From contig CAYRYO010000019.1 of assembly GCA_964428475.1 (NCBI GenBank), positions 1 through 32,409 of the forward strand: 32,409 nt of DNA. The letters are read 5' to 3'. A program made the position numbers and the translations under genes. Of this stretch, positions 23,992 to 31,515 are shown in pieces (positions within the stretch are counted from its first letter, which is position 1; every line of letters starts with the position of its first letter). Source of the stretch: JARICQ01 sp964428475. GTDB lineage: Bacteria; Bacillota; Clostridia; Tissierellales; Tissierellaceae. The notes under the pieces were generated by a model that worked only from the letters and a program-made list of their open reading frames with translations, was not told the origin of the DNA and did not search any database.

Positions 23992-25332
23992 TTAATTATT
24001 CTTTGAAATTGGGTACTCTCCATTCAAACATCCAGTACAAAATTCATCGCCACCTGAAGATTTTAACAATCCTTCAAGTGAAAGATATGCTAGGGAATCT
24101 GCACCTATCTCCCTCCTTATTTGCTCTACTGTCATATTGGCCGCTATAAGACTTTCTCTGCTTGGAGTATCCATCCCTAAATGGCAAGAATAGTTTACTG
24201 GTGGTGATGATATCCTAACATGTATCTCTTTTGCTCCAGCATTTCTAATCATCTCAACAGTTCTCTTTATAGTAGTTCCTCTAACTATTGAATCATCTAC
24301 TAATATTACTTTTTTTCCTTCTACATTTTCCTTTAATACATTAAGCTTTATCCTTACGCCTTGTTCTCTAAGTTCTTGAGTAGGTTGTATAAAGGTTCTT
24401 CCTACATATCTATTTTTTATTAATCCTTCTGCATAGGGTATTTTAGATTGCTCTGCATATCCTATAGCTGAAACAGTTCCAGAGTCTGGGGCTCCTATTA
24501 CTATATCTCCGTTTACGCCCTCTTCTCTTGCCAATTGTTTACCTGCTTCTATTCTAGCTAAATACAAACTCTTGCCATCTAATTTGCTATCTGGTCTTGC
24601 AAAGTATATTATTTCAAATAAACAGAGTTTTTTATCTCTTTTCTCTAACTTTATAGACCGTAGTCCACCTATATCAACTACAACTATTTCTCCTGGTTCA
24701 ACATCTCTGATAAACTCTGCCCCGATAGTATCAAATGCACAAGTTTCAGATGCAAGTATATAATCTTCTCCAAGCTTGCCAATAGATAGAGATTTAATTC
24801 CATGCGGATCTCTAGCTCCTATTAGCTTGTCACTAGTCATTATAACAAGTCCATATGTTCCAACTATACTCTCTAAAGTCTTGACTATTGCCTCTTCCAA
24901 ATCATCTTTATGATGCCTCGCTATAAGGTTTGCTATTACTTCAGTATCTAATTGGGACTGAAATATTACACCATTGTCCTCAAGTCCTTCTTTAAGCTCT
25001 TCAAAATTCACTATCGCCCCATCGTGTGCCAGTGCAAGCGCTCCTCTTTTATATCCAACTACAAGTGGTTGAGCATTTGTAGTATTGCTTTCTCCTATTG
25101 TTCCATATCTCACATGCCCTATCCCAACATTTCCTCTAAGCCTTTCTAGTGTTTCTTTTGAAAATGCCTCATGTACAAGTCCTACTTCCTTGAAGTAGTC
25201 TATAAAACCATTGTTATTTACTGCTATTCCTGTACTTTCTTGACCTCTATGCTGAAGCGCATAAAGGCCGTAATATATTATCTTTGAAATTTCCTTTTTA
25301 CCATTGCTGTATATTCCCACTACTCCACTCAA
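23992..25332 (-). CDS. purF: Amidophosphoribosyltransferase PurF with altered glutaminase site
   Basis: A 446-residue enzyme of the first committed purine step, making phosphoribosylamine from PRPP. The phosphoribosyltransferase half is intact: VILVDDSIVRGTT is the PRPP loop, and four cysteines in KLCLFEIIYFARPDS, YSCHLGMD and FCTGC match the iron-sulfur ligands of the Bacillus-type enzyme. The N-terminal glutaminase half is full length but changed: the protein starts MSGVVGIY where relatives have CGVFGI or CGIVGI, so Ser replaces the essential N-terminal Cys, and AHDG at 102-105 replaces AHNG, losing the oxyanion Asn. Arg75 and the later LDTE Asp are kept. The TTG start is the only usable one: a stop lies five codons upstream in frame and AGGAG is 8 bases away. 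Expected to work with ammonia, not glutamine. Confidence 0.93.
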   Translation of the reverse strand: MSGVVGIYSNGKKEISKIIYYGLYALQHRGQESTGIAVNNNGFIDYFKEVGLVHEAFSKETLERLRGNVGIGHVRYGTIGESNTTNAQPLVVGYKRGALALAHDGAIVNFEELKEGLEDNGVIFQSQLDTEVIANLIARHHKDDLEEAIVKTLESIVGTYGLVIMTSDKLIGARDPHGIKSLSIGKLGEDYILASETCAFDTIGAEFIRDVEPGEIVVVDIGGLRSIKLEKRDKKLCLFEIIYFARPDSKLDGKSLYLARIEAGKQLAREEGVNGDIVIGAPDSGTVSAIGYAEQSKIPYAEGLIKNRYVGRTFIQPTQELREQGVRIKLNVLKENVEGKKVILVDDSIVRGTTIKRTVEMIRNAGAKEIHVRISSPPVNYSCHLGMDTPSRESLIAANMTVEQIRREIGADSLAYLSLEGLLKSSGGDEFCTGCLNGEYPISKNN

Positions 25333-25347
25333 TTCGCATTCTCCTTA

Positions 25348-25830
25348 TTATTTTGAGTTTAATTGCCAGTCCATCACTTCAACCTCTTTGATCATTTCCA
25401 TTTTATACTGTTTGAATTTCTCTCTTAATTCACTATATTTAATTGATAACATCTGTATAGCTAATAGACCTGCATTTTCTCCTCCATTTATAGCTACAGT
25501 CGCAACTGGAACTCCCTTTGGCATCTGTACAACTGAAAAAAGAGAATCTAGCCCATCCATAGTAGATGATTTTGCAGGGACTCCTATTACAGGAAGAGGA
25601 GTAACTCCTGCGATTACTCCTGCTAAATGTGCTGCTTTTCCAGCTATAGCTATAATCACCTCAACCCCATTTTCTTCTGCATTTTCTGCAAATTCAATTG
25701 CCTTGTAAGGTGTTCTATGTGCAGATAATACTCTTTTTTCATACTCTACCCCAAACTTTTCCAGTACCTCTATAGTTTTATCGCTTATTTCCTTATCTGA
25801 GATACTTCCCATTATTATACTTACTTTCAT
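25348..25830 (-). CDS. purE: N5-carboxyaminoimidazole ribonucleotide mutase/AIR carboxylase PurE
   Basis: A 160-residue enzyme of the AIR to CAIR step. The motifs MGSISDKEI, LSAHRTPYKAIEFA and IAGKAAHLAGVIAG are followed by VIGVPAKSSTMDGLDSLFSVVQMP. The IAGKAAHLAG variant, rather than GAGGAAHLPGM, is common in clostridial PurE. No purK is in the window, so it may carboxylate AIR directly; this is inference. It lies between purL and purF, 15 bases from purF. purC, which usually stands here, is absent. Confidence 0.94.
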   Translation of the reverse strand: MKVSIIMGSISDKEISDKTIEVLEKFGVEYEKRVLSAHRTPYKAIEFAENAEENGVEVIIAIAGKAAHLAGVIAGVTPLPVIGVPAKSSTMDGLDSLFSVVQMPKGVPVATVAINGGENAGLLAIQMLSIKYSELREKFKQYKMEMIKEVEVMDWQLNSK

Positions 25831-25842
25831 ATTTAATCACTC

Positions 25843-28800
25843 CTAATCAAAGTATTTAATCCCTGACTTGAAAATATTATGTTGGATACTTCTTTCTATG
25901 TTTTTATATAAATCTTTGCCATTTCTATCGATAGATGATATAGTCCCTAGTATCCTTCCATCTGGACTTGTTATAGATTCAATTCCCATAGTTGAAACTG
26001 TTGGATTTTCGTCACTATATACAGTTGATATTTGTCCATTAGCTATTAACTTATCTACGTTACCTATTATTCGACCTTCTTTTGTAGCAATAGGTGATGT
26101 AAATATATCTCCTTTTTTCATTCCATTAAACCAAGGTGATAGATTTGATACAAGCATTATATCTGCTTGCTTTGATAAAAATTCTCCATTTTTATTGTAA
26201 GCGATATTTATTGAATTTTTATCTAAATCTCTTATTTCCCCGTACTCGATTAATCCAGATTTTATCAAGCCTGTAAATCCTCCGCCTATACCGAGTATCA
26301 GTCCATCTCTTTTGTATAGATGATTCATTATTTCTTCTTTTATATATCCATTTTCCAGTATAATCTTCATTAGCTTTCCACCTGCTTGTGGTTCATCTCC
26401 CAAAAGAGAACCATTAGGAAATCCTATTATTTGATATTGTTTTATCTTTTCTGCCAATGCCTTATACGACTTTCTAACCCCAGATATGGTAGATGTCTTA
26501 AATATAAAGTAATCCACTTGTCCACCTGCTCTTTTAAAGCTCTGTCCCATATCATATTCTCCATGTGCTCCAGTAAATATTGGTATTAGCACCTTTGCTT
26601 TAGATATTTTAGTTTTTCTAGATACTTTATTGCCTTTATTCCAAGATAAATCAACTTTTTCTTGTTTTTCTTCATTTATAGGGAATACATCTTCTAATGG
26701 TTTCTTGTATTCATCTATTAAATCTTTTAGATCTATATCATTATCATTTATCTTTACCTTTTCCTCCCCTATAGTAGTTCCGAGTATCGATATATTGCAT
26801 GTTAAATCTTCTATATTAAGATCTGAATTTAACTCCACTACCATAGAACCATAAAGTGGTTTAAATAATTTGTCTTTATCAGCCTCATAAAATTCAAATC
26901 CAATCATGTTTCCCATACTCATCTCAGCTATAGATCTTGCTATTCCTCCATATTTTACTGTAGATGCAGATAATATAGCTCCCTTATCTACTAGCTTTTT
27001 AATTAAAGTATAACTAGCTTTTAGCTGATCAAAATCAACTGTGCCTTCACCTTTTATATCTAGTTCTACAAGTGCTACTTTGGATCCTACCTTTTTAAAT
27101 TCTGGGGATATTATATTTTCTATCTTATCCGTAGTAACTGCAAAACTCACAAGTGTAGGAGGTACGTCTATATCCTCAAATGTTCCACTCATACTGTCTT
27201 TCCCACCTATACTTGGAGCATCAAGATTTTTCTCTACAGTATATGCTCCAAGAAGTGCAGCAAATGGTTTTCCCCATTTTGATTCATCTTGTCCTAGCCT
27301 TTCAAAGTATTCCTGAAATGATAGTCTTACGCCTTCATGACTTCCTCCCATTGCAACAATCTTTGCTATTGATTGTATTACAGCGAAATATCCTCCATGG
27401 AATGGACTCCATTTAGCTAATTTGGGTTCATATCCATAGCTCATTAACGAACATGTACTAGTTTCCCCATTTAAAACTGGTATCTTGGCTACCATTCCCT
27501 CTGCTGGTGTAAGAACAGTTCTGCCACCTAATGGCATGAGTATCGTTCCAGCTCCCACTGTATGGTCAAATCCTTCAACCAAACCTTTCTGACTACATAT
27601 ATTCAAGTCTTGTATATTTGCTTTAAAGTCATTTATTATATGACCTTTTATGTGTAGTGGATCCTTTTCAAAATATGATTCTTCGTCTGGTTGCTCTATA
27701 TTTACTTTGCTCTTTTTCCTTATTCCATTTGTATCTAAAAACTCTCTATCTATATCTACTATGGTTTTACCTTTCCAAGTCATCTTTAAAACTTTTTCTT
27801 CTGTAACTTCTGCTACTACTGTACCCTCTATATCTTCTGATTCTACAAGCTCCACAAATCTTTCTTTATCCCTTTTATCTATTACTACTGCCATTCTCTC
27901 TTGAGATTCAGATAATGCTATTTCACTACCATCTAGTCCACTATATTTTAATGGAACCTTATCTAAATCTATTAAAAGTCCATCTGCTAGTTCCCCGATA
28001 GCAACTCCAACTCCACCTGCACCAAAGTCATTGCATTTTTTAATCATCTTAGATGCTTCTGGATTTCTAAATAGCCTAATTATCCTTCTCTCTACATATG
28101 GATTTCCCTTTTGCACTTCTGCACCGGAGCTCATAAGTGATTCTTCTGTATGTTCTTTAGAAGAACCTATAGCTCCTCCAAGACCGTCCCTTCCAGTCTT
28201 GCCACCTATTAAAAAAACTAAATCTCCAGGTAGACAGTCCCCTCTATACACAGATGCTTTTGGGGCTGCTGCAACTAATGCACCGAGTTCCATTCTCTTT
28301 GCTAGAAATCCATCATCGTATATTTCCTTTACAAATCCTGTAGCTGCGCCTATTTCATATCCATAGGAACTATATCCAGCCTTAGCTGTCTTAGTTATTT
28401 TCCTTTGAGGAATTTTTCCTTGTAGTGTATTTTCATAGGAAGTCCGTGGATCTCCTGCCCCTGTTATTCTCATCGCTTGATATACATAAGACCTACCTGA
28501 TAGTGGATCTCTTATAGCACCACCCAGGCAAGTAGCTGCTCCTCCAAATGGCTCCATTTCAGTTGGATGATTGTGAGTTTCATTTTTAAACATAAGTAAC
28601 CATTTTTCAATTTTACCATCTATATCTACATCTATTTCTATACTAGCTGCATTTACTTCATCTGTATCTTCTTTATCATCTAAAAGACCTTTTTTAGATA
28701 GTTCTTTCATATTGATAGTAGCTAGATCCATTAAGGATATTTTTTTATCTCTATTACCACATACAAACTCTCTAGAGCTTATATATTCTTCTAAAGTCCT

Positions 28801-29541
28801 TTGGAATAGAGCCTTGTATTTTCCCTCTTCCATACTTATATCAGTAATTTCACTCATAAATGTAGTATGTCTACAGTGATCTGACCAATAAGTGTCTATT
28901 AATTTCAACTCTGTAATAGTAGGATTTCTCTTTTCAATGTCTTTAAAATAACCTCTACAATGCATTAAATCATCTATATCCATTCCAATTCCGTACTTTT
29001 CTTTAAAGTCTTTCATATCTATTTCATCTGCATCTATAAATCCATCTAAGACGTCAACTTTACTTGCAATATCATCTTCTACTAGACCCAAACTATGCAT
29101 CTTTACTTCTTTCATCTCTATAGGATTTATATAATATGATTTAATTAAGTCTAATTCCTTTTGATTTATGCCTTTTAATATAATTACCTTTGAGTTTAAA
29201 ACCTTTATATCTTCTCTTTCTGTTAATATACCAACTAACTTTTCAGTAGAGTCTTCTCTCTTATTATACTGACCTTTTAAGTATTCTACTCTAAATGCTT
29301 TTTCATCACCTTCTATATCCACTTTATCCTCGTATTTTACATCTAAACTACTTTCAAATAATAGCTTATCCACTATGATCTTTTCTTCTTCATCTGTAAC
29401 TCCAATTAAGTCGTAAACGTTTACTACCCGCACAGATTCCAAATTGTTTATTCCCAAATAATTTTTAAATTCATTAAATAAAAATTGTCCTTCACCATTA
29501 AATTCTTTTTTCTTTTCAATAAGTATCCTTTTAAAATTCAA
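25843..29541 (-). CDS. purL: Large-type FGAM synthase PurL with a degenerate glutaminase domain
   Basis: A 1232-residue single-chain phosphoribosylformylglycinamidine synthase. Domains in order: PurS-like N-terminus, linker with DTYWSDHCRHTTF near 220, two ATP/AIR-synthase-like halves including NETHNHPTEMEPFGGAAT near 320 and GGKDSMSGTFEDIDVPPT near 790, and a class I glutaminase-like domain from about 981 to the end. The synthase motifs are intact. The glutaminase domain is full length but its active site is gone: LGICNGFQ of relatives reads LGIGGGFT at 1083-1090 (Gly1086 for the nucleophile Cys), GGFSAGDEP reads NGSLLGDEP, SHGEGR reads ATKEGR and GHSER reads SSIDR (Ser1203 and Asp1205 for His and Glu). 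No frameshift is involved. TTG start with GGAGG 7 bases upstream. First gene of the operon, under tandem riboswitch control. Confidence 0.93.
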   Translation of the reverse strand: MNFKRILIEKKKEFNGEGQFLFNEFKNYLGINNLESVRVVNVYDLIGVTDEEEKIIVDKLLFESSLDVKYEDKVDIEGDEKAFRVEYLKGQYNKREDSTEKLVGILTEREDIKVLNSKVIILKGINQKELDLIKSYYINPIEMKEVKMHSLGLVEDDIASKVDVLDGFIDADEIDMKDFKEKYGIGMDIDDLMHCRGYFKDIEKRNPTITELKLIDTYWSDHCRHTTFMSEITDISMEEGKYKALFQRTLEEYISSREFVCGNRDKKISLMDLATINMKELSKKGLLDDKEDTDEVNAASIEIDVDIDGKIEKWLLMFKNETHNHPTEMEPFGGAATCLGGAIRDPLSGRSYVYQAMRITGAGDPRTSYENTLQGKIPQRKITKTAKAGYSSYGYEIGAATGFVKEIYDDGFLAKRMELGALVAAAPKASVYRGDCLPGDLVFLIGGKTGRDGLGGAIGSSKEHTEESLMSSGAEVQKGNPYVERRIIRLFRNPEASKMIKKCNDFGAGGVGVAIGELADGLLIDLDKVPLKYSGLDGSEIALSESQERMAVVIDKRDKERFVELVESEDIEGTVVAEVTEEKVLKMTWKGKTIVDIDREFLDTNGIRKKSKVNIEQPDEESYFEKDPLHIKGHIINDFKANIQDLNICSQKGLVEGFDHTVGAGTILMPLGGRTVLTPAEGMVAKIPVLNGETSTCSLMSYGYEPKLAKWSPFHGGYFAVIQSIAKIVAMGGSHEGVRLSFQEYFERLGQDESKWGKPFAALLGAYTVEKNLDAPSIGGKDSMSGTFEDIDVPPTLVSFAVTTDKIENIISPEFKKVGSKVALVELDIKGEGTVDFDQLKASYTLIKKLVDKGAILSASTVKYGGIARSIAEMSMGNMIGFEFYEADKDKLFKPLYGSMVVELNSDLNIEDLTCNISILGTTIGEEKVKINDNDIDLKDLIDEYKKPLEDVFPINEEKQEKVDLSWNKGNKVSRKTKISKAKVLIPIFTGAHGEYDMGQSFKRAGGQVDYFIFKTSTISGVRKSYKALAEKIKQYQIIGFPNGSLLGDEPQAGGKLMKIILENGYIKEEIMNHLYKRDGLILGIGGGFTGLIKSGLIEYGEIRDLDKNSINIAYNKNGEFLSKQADIMLVSNLSPWFNGMKKGDIFTSPIATKEGRIIGNVDKLIANGQISTVYSDENPTVSTMGIESITSPDGRILGTISSIDRNGKDLYKNIERSIQHNIFKSGIKYFD

Positions 29542-29555
29542 ATTTTACCCTCCTC

Positions 29556-29608
29556 AAAAAATAAAATAGCCCAACCAGGTAGGCCAAGCGAAACCTACCC
29601 GGCTGGGC
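29556..29608 (-). terminator. Riboswitch-controlled intrinsic terminator before purL
   Basis: A 15-bp stem (29594-29608 with 29569-29583, two G-U pairs) with a 10-base loop is followed on the minus strand by TATTTTATTTTTT. Its 5' arm and loop are also the 3' side of the PRPP aptamer, including the closing-stem bases TTTCGC in the loop, so the terminator and ligand-bound aptamer cannot form together. PRPP binding should therefore turn the operon on. Confidence 0.93.
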
Positions 29609-29696
29609 TTTTATCCCTTCGGTGTAATACTGAATCAGTATCTGTACCGCTCGGTCCAGCAAGACAAAGTCTTCGGAACCCTAGGTACACTTTCGC
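29588..29696 (-). promoter_or_regulatory. PRPP riboswitch aptamer (ykkC family, subtype 2b)
   Basis: The minus strand carries the ykkC-family signature: AAAGTGTACCTAGGGTTCCG, then CTGGACCGAGCGGTACAG, then ACACCGAAGGGATAAAAGCC. The closing stem is GCGAAA (29691-29696) with TTTCGC (29588-29593), and the 3' part GGGTAGGTTTC is also familiar from known PRPP riboswitches. The CCGAAGGGATAAAAGCCC type and its place before a pur operon, after a guanine aptamer, point to PRPP rather than guanidine or ppGpp. It controls the overlapping terminator and so purL to purD. Confidence 0.92.
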
Positions 29697-29763
29697 TCAT
29701 AGACAAATGATTCTTGGTCATTTAGTAGATACATCTCAACCTTATTATGAGATTTATATGAGC
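29695..29763 (-). promoter_or_regulatory. Guanine-class purine riboswitch aptamer
   Basis: A 69-base three-way junction. P1 is GCTCATA/TATGAGC, P2 ATCTCA/TGAGAT, P3 AAATGA/TCATTT; loops AATAAGG and CCAAGAA provide the GG-CC loop contact, J1/2 is TAA and J2/3 holds TATCTAC. The base just before the P1 3' strand is C (position 74 in the usual numbering), which selects guanine or hypoxanthine over adenine. The last two P1 bases (29695-29696) are also the first two of the PRPP aptamer closing stem, so binding of guanine should oppose PRPP aptamer formation and favour termination. Confidence 0.92.
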
Positions 29764-29783
29764 TTTATATTCATTACAAATCA

Positions 29784-29812
29784 ATATTAACAGTATAACA
29801 TACAGTTGTCAA
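29784..29812 (-). promoter_or_regulatory. Promoter of the purine operon
   Basis: TTGACA (29807-29812) and TAATAT (29784-29789), the latter preceded by TGT as an extended -10, are separated by 17 bases. Transcription would begin some 10-15 bases before the guanine aptamer. Confidence 0.88.
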
Positions 29813-29875
29813 GAACTGTTTTTAAGATTATCTAAAACCTGTATATGGCCGTTAATCCCTTGCATTGTAACTTAT

Positions 29876-29909
29876 TTGTTACCCAAAGTTCATTATATAT
29901 ATATATAAT
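29876..29909 (+). promoter_or_regulatory. Possible promoter of the lipoprotein-dppA unit
   Basis: An A/T-alternating tract with several TATATA and one TATAAT (29904-29909) follows TTGTTA (29876-29881). With 17-18 bases the partner -10 would be within the TATATATA run, not the TATAAT. The exact element is uncertain, but a plus-strand promoter is needed in this short divergent space. Confidence 0.4.
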
Positions 29910-29931
29910 ATCTATTGAAAGGAGACGTTTT

Positions 29932-31503
29932 ATGACCAAAAAAAGATTTTTATTATTAAATCTGATACTTAGCTTAATAATACTTACTATAGGTTGTTCT
30001 AATAAAGATAATATGCCAATTAATTTTACAGTTGAAAATCCAATCAAAGAATTAATCTCTTCTAAAGATGATAGTTATGACTTCTTAAGCGATAGTGCTT
30101 ATTTAGATAATATAGATATTTTTGTAAATACAATTAAAGCAGAACACGAAAATTCAAAAATAAATTATGCCATTGGAAACTTAGATAAAGATAATATTCC
30201 AGAAATTGCATTATTCGCTGGTAAAGATCCAGAAAATGAAGAGGATAAAGGTAACCTTAATATTTACAAATTTAATGGAGATAAATATACAATTGTCGAT
30301 AAGACCCCTATGAATTTTGATATATCAAACTATCAAATTGAGATAGGAAATGTCTCAAAAAACGAAAAAGGTGTTTTCCTAAATAATAATGTAGGTCCAA
30401 ACTCTGGAGTTACTTATGGATTTATATTAAAAGACGGAAAACTAAAAAGTATATTAAATGATAGGAAGATGAATCTTGTATCAATATATACTGAAAATCA
30501 AATAAAGGATATCAATAATGATGGTATTTTAGATTTTAGCATATATACTATAGATCCTGAAACCGAAGATATAAGTGTTGAAGGTTCTGACAAAATGACT
30601 ATTTGGTATCAATGGAATAGGAGAGATAGTGGTGAAATATTAAAAATTGAAAGAAAAGACTTTTCCAAAGAATCCTCAGATAAAGAATTGTATAGACAAA
30701 TAAAAAAAATTGCAAATAATAATTTCTATGATTTTATCAATGTATTATCTGAAAACAAAGATAAACTTTCTAACTACGACAATACAGCCCTATTAAAAGA
30801 ATATATTGCTAAAATTCAGTCGAATTTGCACAATAAAAGCTTTCAAATAGAAAAACTATTTATTAAATATCAAGAAGGGCAAAATTTCAACTATTTATTT
30901 GATAAATACGGTATTACTATAGATAAATTTAATAATTTAGAATACTTAACTCGAGAAAAAGTATTACAAGATGAAAGCAAAATCAAAGAACATATAATAA
31001 AAAATATAAATTTAGGTTATAAGCTAAATACTCAAGAAGGAATATACTACTACTTAATTGATTACAAGAGGCTTCTAAATTTGTTTCAAAATAACCTAAC
31101 AAGAGAATACGCTGATTACCTGCAAATTTTATCTTTAAATTCAGAAGAAGCATTTTTAAATGATGGAAGCTTAGTCATATCAAGTGAAAACTTAATTGAT
31201 AGAATACTGATATCCGAAAGTTTTAAGATGATTTATCCATATTCTGATTTATATGATGAAGTAAATCAGATATATAAAAACTACCTTATGGTCTATCTAT
31301 ACGGAGATATTCATAATCCTAATTTTGATATAAAGACAGGAAAAGTAAGACAAGAATCTTTAAATGAACTTCAAAGCACGGTAGAAAAATATCCATATAC
31401 AAATTTCGCTGATATCCTAGGAAATTTCATCAAGTGGATTCAAGAAAACTCTAATATTATCAATGATGATATTAGAGAAAAACTAGACAATAGATTGAAC
31501 TAA
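29932..31503 (+). CDS. Lipoprotein of unknown function
   Basis: A 523-residue exported lipoprotein. The signal sequence MTKKRFLLLNLILSLIILTIGC ends in a lipobox-like TIGC, with the acylated Cys at residue 22. The ATG at 29932 is chosen because AAAGGAGA lies 8 bases upstream and because it gives a proper signal peptide. The N-terminal half contains two acidic Asp-rich stretches, GNLDKDNIPEIALFAG and IKDINNDGILDFSIY, resembling calcium-binding loops of FG-GAP/VCBS-type repeats. The C-terminal half is helical and charged, with no recognised domain. It is followed 12 bases later by dppA, so they form one unit. I do not recognise the family; its function is unknown. Confidence 0.72.
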   Translation: MTKKRFLLLNLILSLIILTIGCSNKDNMPINFTVENPIKELISSKDDSYDFLSDSAYLDNIDIFVNTIKAEHENSKINYAIGNLDKDNIPEIALFAGKDPENEEDKGNLNIYKFNGDKYTIVDKTPMNFDISNYQIEIGNVSKNEKGVFLNNNVGPNSGVTYGFILKDGKLKSILNDRKMNLVSIYTENQIKDINNDGILDFSIYTIDPETEDISVEGSDKMTIWYQWNRRDSGEILKIERKDFSKESSDKELYRQIKKIANNNFYDFINVLSENKDKLSNYDNTALLKEYIAKIQSNLHNKSFQIEKLFIKYQEGQNFNYLFDKYGITIDKFNNLEYLTREKVLQDESKIKEHIIKNINLGYKLNTQEGIYYYLIDYKRLLNLFQNNLTREYADYLQILSLNSEEAFLNDGSLVISSENLIDRILISESFKMIYPYSDLYDEVNQIYKNYLMVYLYGDIHNPNFDIKTGKVRQESLNELQSTVEKYPYTNFADILGNFIKWIQENSNIINDDIREKLDNRLN

Positions 31504-31515
31504 AGGAGGCAAAAT

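Noticed and set aside
25325..25345. The purF start region reads like MCELSGVVGIY with two bases missing, which would suggest a frameshift or error
   Set aside because: The out-of-frame ATG is only one or two bases from the Shine-Dalgarno site, whereas the TTG has ideal spacing. Even the restored reading would not place Cys before GVVGI, and the separate AHDG change also points to true loss.
29845..29931. Longer lipoprotein reading frame starting before 29932
   Set aside because: It would bury the signal peptide and run through the promoter region; the ATG at 29932 has AAAGGAGA and gives a normal lipoprotein signal.
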